Assembly (NCBI GenBank): GCA_021813085.1
Contig: JAKAMA010000158.1
Coordinates: forward strand, 1-6,169
Direction of reading: 5' to 3'
From: Chloroflexota bacterium
GTDB taxonomy: Bacteria > Chloroflexota > Dehalococcoidia > DSTF01 > JACRBR01
Length of the DNA stretch: 6,169 bases
The position numbers were made by a program, and so were the translations under genes. Position 1 is the first letter of the stretch. Every line of letters starts with the position of its first letter. The notes beneath the pieces are model-generated. The model was not told the origin of the DNA and ran no database searches. It worked only from the letters and a program-made list of their open reading frames with translations. Positions 1 to 5,156 of the stretch are shown one piece after another.

Positions 1-2
1 TC

Positions 3-461
3 CTCACCGCCCGCGGCGAGGACATCGACCGCATCGTCGGCCTTGAGATCGGTGCCGATGACTACATGGCGAAGCCGTTCAACCCACGTGAGCTGGTCGC
101 CCGCGTCAAGGCCGTGCTCCGCCGCGCCCAGGGTGAGCGCGAGATGCCGGAGGTGATCGAGGTGGACGGCCTGCGCATCGACGCGGCGAGCCGGGAGGTG
201 ACGCTGGACGGACAGCAGATCCACCTGCGGGCGAAGGAGTTCGAGCTGCTCTCGGCCTTCGCGCAGCACAAGGGCACCGTGCTGGACCGCGAGCGCCTGC
301 TGCGCATGGTGTGGGGTGCCGACTACTACGGAGACACCCGCACCATCGATGTGCACGTCGCCTGGCTGCGCGAGAAGCTCGGCGGCTCTTCGGTGAAGAT
401 CCAGACCGTCTGGGGCGTCGGGTACAAGCTCGTGGTTGAGAACGATGCTGGGGAGCCTTAG
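3..461 (+). CDS. OmpR/PhoB-family response regulator, C-terminal part (5' end outside window)
   Basis: This is a DNA-binding response regulator of a two-component system, open at the left edge; the frame begins at base 3 and stops with TAG at 459-461. The first visible residues are the end of the receiver domain: LTAR carries the conserved Thr of beta-4/alpha-4, GADDY follows, and AKPF carries the conserved Lys (codon 72-74). The phospho-acceptor Asp lies before the window. After a short linker (GEREMPEVIE) comes a winged-helix output domain, from about EVDGLRIDAASREV, through LRAKEFELL and the recognition helix (DTRTIDVHVAWLREKL), to the wing ending GVGYKL. This is the standard OmpR/PhoB arrangement. 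The gene overlaps the downstream histidine kinase by 17 bases, so the pair is probably translationally coupled and the kinase is its cognate partner. The regulon cannot be inferred. An internal ATG at 66 is not the start, because the receiver domain continues upstream. Confidence 0.95.
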   Translation, partial: LTARGEDIDRIVGLEIGADDYMAKPFNPRELVARVKAVLRRAQGEREMPEVIEVDGLRIDAASREVTLDGQQIHLRAKEFELLSAFAQHKGTVLDRERLLRMVWGADYYGDTRTIDVHVAWLREKLGGSSVKIQTVWGVGYKLVVENDAGEP

Positions 462-1941
462 AGCCAGGCTGACCATCTCCTTCGCGCTGGTCGTCGCGCT
501 TGCGGTGTTCCTGGCCGGCATCGGCGCCCTGTTTCTCCTGCGCGACCAGCAGCAGGCCACGGTGCGCGAGCGCTACGGCCGCTTCGCCGAGCCGCTCAAC
601 CTGACGGTCTCGGGCCTGCTCGCCAACCACAACTCCCTGAACACGATCGAAGCGGCCATGGGCGCGAACGCGCGTGAGTTCGGCGTGCGGGTGCTGCTCG
701 TCGACCAGGACCTGAAGGTGGTCTACGACAGCCAGCAGAAGCTCGATGGCAGCTACGTCCTCTCGTTCGAGAACCCCAGCATCGGCGTCATCTCGACCAC
801 GGGCGCGCGCTACAAGGCGGCCGGCTACGAGGCCGCGAACCTGGAGCTCTTCGCCCCGCCGACGATGGGCGACCCGCAGTCGCCGCGGTACATCGCCCTC
901 GTCGCCGTGCCCGCCAGCCAGCTCGGGTCGGCAACGCTGGACCTGGCGCCGCGCCTCGCGGTGGCGAGCGCGATCGCGCTCATCGTGTCGTTTCTCGTCT
1001 CCTACTTCATCTCACGTTCGATCTCCGGGCCGCTGCGCCGCATCACGCAGGCGTCGATGCAGATGGCGCAGGGCGACTACGACGTGCACATCCCCATCAA
1101 GGGCGAGGACGAAGTCGGGAGGCTGGCGGAGGCGTTCAACACGATGGCGCAGGAGGTCAGCCGTTCGCAGCGCACCATGAAGGACCTGCTGGCGAACGTC
1201 TCGCACGAGCTGAAGACGCCGCTCACGTCGATCCAGGGCTTCTCGCAGGCGATGCTCGATGGCGCGGTCCAGACCGACGAGGAGTTCCGCGAGTCGGGGC
1301 GGATCATCAACGAAGAGGCGACCCGTATGCGCGCGCTCGTCGAAGATCTGCTGCTCCTGTCGCGCATGGAGACCGGCCAGATCCCGATGGAGCACAAACA
1401 CGTCGAACTCGCGCCCATGCTCGAGCAGACGCTCGAGCGGTTCCAGTGGGCGATCCGCGACGCGGGCATCCAGTCCGGCACCCGCATCGAGTACATCCCA
1501 CCCGTGCACGGCGACGCACGGCGGCTCGAGCAGGTGTTCTCGAACCTGATTGAGAACGCGGTGCGCCATACGCCGCTCGGAGGCGTGATTACCGTGAGCG
1601 CCCTGACGCTGCGCAACGGCGAGGTCAGCGTCAGCGTGCACAACACGGGGTCGGTGATCCCGAAGGAGGACCTGCCGCGCGTCTTCGAGCGCTTCTTCCA
1701 GGTGGACCGCGCCCGCGCCCGCAAGGGCGGCACGAGCGGCCTCGGCCTCGCGATCGTCCGGGAGATCGTGGAGGCGCACGGTGGCCGCGTGCGCGTCGTG
1801 AGCGACGCCGAGCGCGGCACCGACTTCATCGTCACGCTGCCATCGGCGACGCAGACGGAACCACGCCCCGGGCGGCCGCGCGCGAAGCCCGCGCCCCGTA
1901 CGAAGCGCCCGCCGCGCGGCCGAGAAGCGCCGGCGCGGTAG
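445..1941 (+). CDS. Membrane sensor histidine kinase (HAMP-HisKA-HATPase), partner of the upstream regulator
   Basis: This sensor kinase autophosphorylates on His and passes the phosphate to the adjacent regulator. From ATG 445 it has 498 residues. An in-frame TTG at 436 would add three; ATG is preferred on codon type, since neither start has a good ribosome binding site. It has TM1 at about 10-32, an extracytoplasmic sensor of about 135 residues with no recognised family, TM2 at about 169-189, and HAMP at about 190-240 (GPLRRI, EDEVGRLAEAFN). HisKA has the phospho-acceptor H254 in SHELKTPL. The ATPase has an N box with N371 (NLIENAVRHT), an F box (FERFF) and a G2 box (GLGLAI at 432-437). The G1 box reads HNTGSVIP near 399-406, where the family consensus is DxGxGI. 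A tail of about 26 residues after the ATPase (from about 473) is Arg/Pro-rich and strongly basic. The layout resembles PhoR/ResE-type kinases, but the stimulus is unknown. Confidence 0.95.
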   Translation: MLGSLRARLTISFALVVALAVFLAGIGALFLLRDQQQATVRERYGRFAEPLNLTVSGLLANHNSLNTIEAAMGANAREFGVRVLLVDQDLKVVYDSQQKLDGSYVLSFENPSIGVISTTGARYKAAGYEAANLELFAPPTMGDPQSPRYIALVAVPASQLGSATLDLAPRLAVASAIALIVSFLVSYFISRSISGPLRRITQASMQMAQGDYDVHIPIKGEDEVGRLAEAFNTMAQEVSRSQRTMKDLLANVSHELKTPLTSIQGFSQAMLDGAVQTDEEFRESGRIINEEATRMRALVEDLLLLSRMETGQIPMEHKHVELAPMLEQTLERFQWAIRDAGIQSGTRIEYIPPVHGDARRLEQVFSNLIENAVRHTPLGGVITVSALTLRNGEVSVSVHNTGSVIPKEDLPRVFERFFQVDRARARKGGTSGLGLAIVREIVEAHGGRVRVVSDAERGTDFIVTLPSATQTEPRPGRPRAKPAPRTKRPPRGREAPAR

Positions 1942-1951
1942 GGTGGATCGC

Positions 1952-1970
1952 GCGGGCACCTCGCGCCCGC
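1952..1970 (+). terminator. Weak hairpin after the histidine kinase gene
   Basis: GCGGGC (1952-1957) and GCCCGC (1965-1970) form a six-pair GC stem around a seven-base loop, ten bases after the kinase stop codon. No T-run follows, so this is at best a U-less or pause-type terminator. It could also be chance pairing in GC-rich DNA. It lies upstream of the separate promoter proposed for the next gene. Confidence 0.25.
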
Positions 1971-1993
1971 TGTGCCGTCCGATCCGCCGGTTG

Positions 1994-2005
1994 TAGACTC
2001 CCGCC
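1994..2005 (+). promoter_or_regulatory. Putative leaderless promoter (-10 element) of the nucleotidyltransferase gene
   Basis: TAGACT (1994-1999) fits the TANNNT pattern of a -10 element and is followed by exactly six bases before the GTG start at 2006. Transcription would therefore begin at or next to the start codon. No Shine-Dalgarno-like run lies in the 25 bases before GTG, which agrees with a leaderless mRNA. A -35 element is not evident: the hexamer 17 bases upstream is a poor match. The same geometry occurs at the leftward gene starting at 5055. Confidence 0.5.
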
Positions 2006-3106
2006 GTGGAGTCCCGACTGACAGCGGTGATCCTCGCGGGCGGCGCCGGCACGCGGCTGCGCCCGCTCACCTACGCGCGGCGGAAGGAGCTGGTGCCGAT
2101 CCTCAACCGGCCGCTGCTCGAATACCGGCTGCGCAACCTGCGCGAGCACGGCGTGACGCGCGTCGTCCTCGCCTGCTCGCAGGGGATGCGCGAGGTCGAG
2201 CAGCACTTCGGCGATGGCGCGGACCTCGGCATCCGCCTCAGCTACAGCTACGAGGAGCGGCCGCTGGGATCGGGGCGCGCGGTGAAGGAAGCCGCGCGTG
2301 CGGCCGGCGCCGCAGGCACACTCGTCGTCTGCAACGGCGACATCCTCACCAACCTTGACCTCACCGGCATGCTCGCCCGCCACCGTGCGTCGGGCGCGAC
2401 GCTCAGCATCTCGCTCGCGCCCGTCGACGACCCGTGGCACTACGGCGTCGTCGAGGTGGACGGCGGCCTGCGCATCCGCAGCTTCGTCGAAAAGCCGCCG
2501 CGGGGCGAGGAGCCGAGCAACCTGATCAACGCCGGCACCTGGCTCTTCGAGCCGGAGGTGCTCACGCGCGTCCCGGACGACGAGTCCGCGGTCCGCGACG
2601 GGTTCTCGGAGCGCGTGCTCTTCCCCGGGATCATCGCCGCCGGCCTGCGCGTACAGGGCTTCATCGAGGACCTGTGGGTCGACGTGGGCTCGCCGGAGCG
2701 CTACCTGCGCGCCAACCGGCTCCTGCTCGAGCGTGTGGCCGGGGAACTCGGCGAGGACGTCATCGGCCTCGAAGGTTCGGACGTGGCCGACGACGCGCAG
2801 CTCTCCGGGCTGGTGTGCATTGGCGCCGGCGCGACGGTCGGCGCGGGTGCATGCATTGCCGGCCCGGCGGTCATCGGCCCGGAGGCCACGGTGGGTGCGG
2901 GCGCGGTGGTGGAGGCGAGCGTGCTGTGGGAGCGGGCGCGCGTCGGGGCCGGCGCGCGCGTCAGCGGCAGCATCCTCGGGGCAGCGGTGACGGTGGGCGA
3001 CGGCGCCTTCGAGCGCGACGCCGTGCTCGCGGACGGCGCGCAGGTCGCGCCCGGGCACCGGCTCGACGAGGGCGCGCGGCTAGTGCCGGGCGCCGTCGTC
3101 GAGTAG
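2006..3106 (+). CDS. Sugar-nucleotide pyrophosphorylase (NDP-sugar / mannose-1-P guanylyltransferase-like) with beta-helix C-terminus
   Basis: This enzyme probably joins a sugar-1-phosphate to an NTP, giving an NDP-sugar and pyrophosphate, in the cytoplasm for envelope or exopolysaccharide synthesis. It has 366 residues, a usual length for two-domain members. Residues 1-235 are the nucleotidyltransferase domain: AVILAGGAGTRLRPLT (7-22) is the nucleotide-binding signature, followed by K27, in RKEL where most relatives have PKPL. D112 in NGDIL, HYGVV (145-149), VEKP (161-164), NAGTWLF and WVDVGSPERY (D226) fit the sugar- and metal-binding positions of the family. Residues from about 265 to 362 carry hexapeptide-type repeats (IGAGATVGAGA, IGPEATVGAGA, VGAGARVSGS, VGDGA) forming a left-handed beta-helix. 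No acetyltransferase active site was recognised there. Base and sugar specificity (GTP/mannose or dTTP/glucose) cannot be decided. GTG 2006 is chosen because it places the signature at the usual distance from the N-terminus and follows a -10-like element. Confidence 0.9.
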   Translation: MESRLTAVILAGGAGTRLRPLTYARRKELVPILNRPLLEYRLRNLREHGVTRVVLACSQGMREVEQHFGDGADLGIRLSYSYEERPLGSGRAVKEAARAAGAAGTLVVCNGDILTNLDLTGMLARHRASGATLSISLAPVDDPWHYGVVEVDGGLRIRSFVEKPPRGEEPSNLINAGTWLFEPEVLTRVPDDESAVRDGFSERVLFPGIIAAGLRVQGFIEDLWVDVGSPERYLRANRLLLERVAGELGEDVIGLEGSDVADDAQLSGLVCIGAGATVGAGACIAGPAVIGPEATVGAGAVVEASVLWERARVGAGARVSGSILGAAVTVGDGAFERDAVLADGAQVAPGHRLDEGARLVPGAVVE

Positions 3107-3135
3107 GGCGCGGCAACGGTACCAGCGCCCTCTAC
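3103..3135 (+). terminator. Hairpin overlapping the nucleotidyltransferase stop codon
   Basis: GGGCGC (3106-3111) pairs perfectly with GCGCCC (3125-3130). GTA (3103-3105) can extend the stem with TAC (3133-3135) across a two-base bulge. The stem starts inside the TAG stop. No T-run follows (TCTACGTTGA), so it would be a GC-rich, U-poor terminator or an mRNA 3' stabiliser. Position and stem quality support a transcript end here, before the separate promoter of the next gene. Confidence 0.45.
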
Positions 3136-3263
3136 GTTGAGCATCGACCCGCTCACGAATCAGGCACTGGAACGTGGACCGTGGAAGACGGAGGCGCGGG
3201 AGGATACCACGACAGGCCCGCATCATGCTGGCATCGGAGGATAGAGACTAAATGATTAGACCC
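3107..3263. other. Non-coding gap upstream of the DUF3494 promoter
   Basis: No open frame here has convincing coding character. Besides the hairpin at its left end, it holds a 21-base motif (3174-3194) that recurs with four mismatches at 5926-5946. It also holds two copies of GGAGGATA (3199-3206 and 3236-3243), 37 bases apart, followed by an AT-richer patch at 3241-3258 just before the promoter. These could be regulator contact sites or debris; nothing in the window decides. Confidence 0.4.
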
Positions 3264-3294
3264 TTGACTCGTGCCCCCACCCGCTCGATACACT
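3264..3294 (+). promoter_or_regulatory. Sigma-70-type promoter of the DUF3494 gene
   Basis: TTGACT (3264-3269) matches five of six bases of the -35 consensus. A -10 candidate is GATACA (3287-3292) at a 17-base spacing, or TACACT (3289-3294) at 19 bases with four consensus matches. Transcription would start near 3300 and give an untranslated leader of about 100 bases before ATG 3404. A -35 this good stands out in DNA of this GC content. Confidence 0.55.
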
Positions 3295-3307
3295 GCACGA
3301 ATCGCAG

Positions 3308-3376
3308 GGGCGGTCACAGTTGCCGCCCGCTCGCCGGTTGGGTTTCCGTCTCTCGAGTTCACGAGGGATACCGGTG
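3308..3376 (+). promoter_or_regulatory. Structured 5' leader (two hairpins) of the DUF3494 gene, possible cis-regulatory RNA
   Basis: Hairpin I pairs GGGCGG (3308-3313) with CCGCCC (3323-3328). Hairpin II has an outer stem 3332-3338/3370-3376 (seven pairs, one G-U) stacking directly on an inner stem 3348-3355/3362-3369 (eight pairs, two G-U) with loop AGTTCA. The only interruption is a nine-base 5' bulge, TGGGTTTCC (3339-3347). The two structures fill the space between the predicted transcription start and the ribosome binding site. I compared it from memory with c-di-GMP (GEMM), cobalamin and TPP riboswitch consensus elements and recognised none. Confidence 0.45.
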
Positions 3377-3389
3377 AGACAGCACGAGC

Positions 3390-3396
3390 AAGGAAG
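3390..3396 (+). promoter_or_regulatory. Ribosome binding site fixing the DUF3494 start
   Basis: AAGGAAG lies seven bases before ATG 3404. It decides the start: the open frame extends upstream to a TTG at 3320, but that would put 28 residues in front of a perfectly formed signal peptide and would include the structured leader. GGAA (3392-3395) is complementary to TTCC in the leader bulge (3344-3347). Confidence 0.75.
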
Positions 3397-3403
3397 CGTC
3401 CCA

Positions 3404-4429
3404 ATGTTGCGCAAGATTGCCTTCCGCCGACTGACCGCACTCCTCGTCGCTGTCGCCCCGCTCGCCGCGCTCCTTTCCGCACCGGGTGCGTGGGCCGCAA
3501 CCGCGCCAAGCCTGGGGTCGGCGGCGAGCTTCGCGATCCTGGGTGGGACGACCGTGACCAATACCGGACCGACGACCATCAACGGATCGCTGGGTGTCTC
3601 GCCCGGCAGCGCGGTCACGGGCTTCCCCCCCGGGACCGTGACTGGAGGGACGATCCACGCAGCGGACGCGGTGGCCCTCCAGGCCCAGAACGATGTCACT
3701 ACCGCGTACAACGCTCTGGCAGGTCAAGCCTGCACTGCCAACAAGACTGGTATCGATCTGGGTGGGCTGACGCTCACGCCAGGCGTCTATTGCTTCTCGT
3801 CGTCGGCTCAGTTGACCGGAACGCTCACGCTCGATGCCCAGGGCAATTCCGCCGCCGTCTTCATTTTCCAGATCGTGAGCACGCTCACGACGGCACCTGG
3901 CTCGTCGGTGCAAGTGATCAATGGCGGCACCGGCTGCAACGTGTACTGGCAGGTCGGAAGCTCCGCGACCATCGGTACCACGAGTGCCTTTAAGGGCAAC
4001 ATTCTCGCGCTCACGAGCATCGCGCTGCAAACCGGCGCAAGCCTGTCCCCCGGCAGAGCGTTAGCGCGTAATGGTGCAACGACGATGGATACCAACAACG
4101 TTTCCATCGTCGGCTGCTCCAGTGCGGCGTCTTCCACGGCGACCCCGACCTCTACCACCGCGGCGACCACGACCACGACGGCGACGCCCGCGTCTACCAC
4201 GATCCCGTCCACGGCGATCCCGTCGACGGCGATCCCGCCCACGGTGGTCCCATCCACCGCGCTGACGCCGACGTCGACGGGGACTGTTCACCTGCCGAAC
4301 ACCGGAGGCGTCCCTGCGCAGGGAGGAGCGTTCCCGTGGATCGTGGTACTGCTCGCGTCAGCCCTCGGCAGCCTCGGCGCCATGGCATGGGGCTTGAGCG
4401 TCCGGACGCAGCGTCGCCGCACTCAGTAG
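3404..4429 (+). CDS. Secreted DUF3494 ice-binding-like protein with C-terminal LPNTG wall-sorting signal
   Basis: This is an exported surface protein of 341 residues. A signal peptide spans about 1-31: basic MLRKIAFRR, a hydrophobic core, and APGAWA before ATAPSLG. Residues about 34-238 are a DUF3494 domain (PF11999), with typical LGSAASFAILGG, NGSLGVSPG, AQNDVTTAYN, TGIDLGGLTLTPGVY and FIFQI segments. This fold is a discontinuous beta-solenoid; several members bind ice, while many are uncharacterised adhesin-like proteins. There are four Cys at 110, 130, 178 and 238. Residues 239-294 form a Thr/Ser/Pro linker ending in five-residue repeats (IPSTA-type). LPNTG follows at 297-301, then a hydrophobic span at about 309-333 and the tail RTQRRRTQ. 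This is the tripartite signal of a sortase substrate, or at least a C-terminal membrane anchor. No sortase is encoded in the window. The function, whether ice binding, adhesion or other surface display, is inferred from family only. Confidence 0.9.
   Translation: MLRKIAFRRLTALLVAVAPLAALLSAPGAWAATAPSLGSAASFAILGGTTVTNTGPTTINGSLGVSPGSAVTGFPPGTVTGGTIHAADAVALQAQNDVTTAYNALAGQACTANKTGIDLGGLTLTPGVYCFSSSAQLTGTLTLDAQGNSAAVFIFQIVSTLTTAPGSSVQVINGGTGCNVYWQVGSSATIGTTSAFKGNILALTSIALQTGASLSPGRALARNGATTMDTNNVSIVGCSSAASSTATPTSTTAATTTTTATPASTTIPSTAIPSTAIPPTVVPSTALTPTSTGTVHLPNTGGVPAQGGAFPWIVVLLASALGSLGAMAWGLSVRTQRRRTQ
4202..4261 (+). repeat. Four 15-bp tandem repeats encoding the Pro/Thr linker
   Basis: Four consecutive 15-base units begin at 4202, 4217, 4232 and 4247. 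The first two are ATCCCGTCCACGGCG and ATCCCGTCGACGGCG, and the later two drift. They encode (I/V)P(S/P)T(A/V) five-residue repeats in the linker between the DUF3494 domain and the LPNTG signal. Such repeats expand and contract by slippage and set the reach of a wall-anchored domain. Confidence 0.85.
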
Positions 4430-4433
4430 GCGG

Positions 4434-4453
4434 GGCACTCGCGTCACGGTGCC
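4434..4453 (+). terminator. Hairpin just after the DUF3494 gene
   Basis: GGCAC (4434-4438) pairs with GTGCC (4449-4453). Two further pairs, CG (4440-4441) with CG (4447-4448), extend the stem past a one-base bulge, leaving a five-base loop. The stem starts four bases after the stop codon. No T-run follows, so termination is plausible but not shown. Confidence 0.35.
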
Positions 4454-4526
4454 AAACGGTGGAAGTCTCGTGCTTGCCAACTCGCGTGGGCGCGCTGCGG
4501 CGTCCAAAACGACGGTTCTCGGGCCG

Positions 4527-4548
4527 ATCGATCTGGGTGGGCTGACGC
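4527..4548 (+). repeat. 22-bp exact copy of a DUF3494 coding segment, downstream of the gene
   Basis: Bases 4527-4548 are identical to 3752-3773 inside the DUF3494 gene, which encode IDLGGLT plus the next base; similarity falls off outside the 22 bases. In the local frame the copy also reads IDLGGLT, preceded by GP and followed by PQR. It may be the last recognisable trace of a second, decayed DUF3494 gene or of a local duplication. No intact flanking domain remains, so it is entered as a repeat and not as a pseudogene. Confidence 0.6.
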
Positions 4549-4565
4549 CGCAAAGACCGGCGTCA
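4543..4565. terminator. Strong hairpin between convergent genes (possible bidirectional terminator)
   Basis: TGACGCCG (4543-4550) and CGGCGTCA (4558-4565) are perfect inverted copies: eight pairs around a seven-base loop (CAAAGAC). It lies between the rightward DUF3494 gene and the leftward gene ending at 4600, so it could end both transcripts. Neither side has a T-run. Its left arm begins within the 22-base repeat. Confidence 0.5.
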
Positions 4566-4599
4566 CCACCGCCATCGAGGAGAGGGCGTGAGCGGACGC

Positions 4600-5055
4600 T
4601 CAGGCGGCGAGCTGGTCGTGCTCAACCGGCTCGAGCTCGCGCCCCTGGGTGTAGGCGTACCAGTCGAGCAGTTCCTCGGTGAACGCGTCCGCGCGCACGA
4701 CGTCGAGCCCGAGGTGACTGTGCGGCCCGCCGGGCCCCTCGGCGCCGAAGCACAGCCGCACGCGGAACGCGCCGGAGCGGCCGATGTGGCGGAGCCGGCC
4801 GTACGGCCACGTCCGGGAGGCCGCGCCCTGCCCCGTGGTGATGCCGTCCTCGTCGAGCCGGACGGCGGCCTGCCGCCAGGCGCGGGCGAAGTAGAGCGCC
4901 AGCGCGACGAGCGCCGCCACGCCGAGGGCGGCCCACATGGTGCCGGACCACGCCGCACTGACGGGCGAGGCGTAGAGCAGCCACGCCACGAAGCCGACGA
5001 CGAAGAGCACGCCGGCCTTGCCGAGGAAGAGCGTCCGGAACGTCTGAGGCTCCAT
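4600..5055 (-). CDS. Small two-TM membrane protein with PH-like C-terminal domain, function unknown
   Basis: It encodes 151 residues, read leftwards from ATG (5055-5053) to TGA (4602-4600). Two hydrophobic spans, about 9-30 (FLGKAGVLFVVGFVAWLLYA) and 38-57 (GTMWAALGVAALVALALYFA), form a hairpin in the membrane. The rest (about 62-151) is soluble and begins VRLDEDGITTGQG followed by TWPYGRLRHI. This order of a strand, 'DGI', a turn, and 'W..l..i' resembles bacterial PH-like (bPH/DUF304-type) domains placed after two TM helices, but that is only a resemblance. The reading is preferred over the long opposite-strand frame because of its clean membrane segments and start. No ribosome binding site precedes ATG; a -10-like GATACT ends six bases upstream, so the mRNA is probably leaderless. 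The function is not known. Confidence 0.8.
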   Translation of the reverse strand: MEPQTFRTLFLGKAGVLFVVGFVAWLLYASPVSAAWSGTMWAALGVAALVALALYFARAWRQAAVRLDEDGITTGQGAASRTWPYGRLRHIGRSGAFRVRLCFGAEGPGGPHSHLGLDVVRADAFTEELLDWYAYTQGRELEPVEHDQLAA

Positions 5056-5067
5056 CGCCGAAGTATC
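5056..5067 (-). promoter_or_regulatory. Putative leaderless promoter (-10 element) of the leftward PH-like gene
   Basis: On the minus strand GATACT (plus-strand bases 5067-5062) matches four of six -10 consensus bases and is followed by TCGGCG and then ATG. The spacing to the start codon is six bases, the same as at the gene starting at 2006. There is no Shine-Dalgarno-like sequence and no clear -35 element. Confidence 0.45.
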
Positions 5068-5114
5068 GGCTGGCGCGGCTGCGGTCTGGAGTGGGGGGCA
5101 GGGGCCGCCGCCGC

Positions 5115-5150
5115 TACCCTGTCAGGGCCGGTACAGGATCAGCATGGGGA
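5115..5150 (+). promoter_or_regulatory. Upstream signals of the HAD gene: dyad, weak -10 and ribosome binding site
   Basis: This divergent gap (5056-5156) serves both neighbouring genes. CCCTG-T-CAGGG (5117-5127) is a perfect dyad that could be an operator. TACCCT (5115-5120) fits TANNNT as a weak -10 overlapping it. GGGGAC (5146-5151) is the likely ribosome binding site for GTG 5157, at a spacing of five to six bases. The promoter calls are weak; the ribosome binding site is the firmer part. Confidence 0.3.
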
Positions 5151-5156
5151 CGAGGC

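Noticed and set aside
1012..3058. Two long minus-strand open frames (1012-2070, 352 residues; 1832-3058, 408 residues) opposite the kinase and nucleotidyltransferase.
   Set aside because: Their peptides are Arg/Ala/His/Asp-rich without domain motifs, as expected from the reverse complement of GC-rich coding DNA, and the plus-strand genes there have complete family signatures.
3320..3403. Upstream extension of the DUF3494 protein from TTG 3320.
   Set aside because: A good ribosome binding site and a typical signal peptide start at ATG 3404, and the extension would translate the structured leader.
3300..3403. Leader considered as a c-di-GMP, cobalamin or TPP riboswitch.
   Set aside because: The conserved core sequences of these classes, as I remember them, are not present; only a generic structured leader can be claimed.
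3359..4030. Minus-strand open frame of 223 residues opposite the DUF3494 gene.
   Set aside because: It has no recognisable domain and an Arg-rich shadow composition. The plus strand encodes a full secreted protein with every expected element.
4202..4261. Tandem 15-base repeats considered as a CRISPR-like array.
   Set aside because: The units are contiguous without spacers, stay in frame and encode a Pro/Thr linker.
4449..4682. Plus-strand open frame of 77 residues containing the IDLGGLT fragment.
   Set aside because: It runs antisense into the PH-like gene, has no ribosome binding site, and becomes Arg/Pro-rich beyond the 22-base repeat. It is treated as a repeat remnant, not a gene.
5091..5156. 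Upstream extension of the HAD protein.
   Set aside because: The extra 22 residues are Gly/Arg-rich, precede the universal N-terminal motif I and overlap the divergent promoter region.
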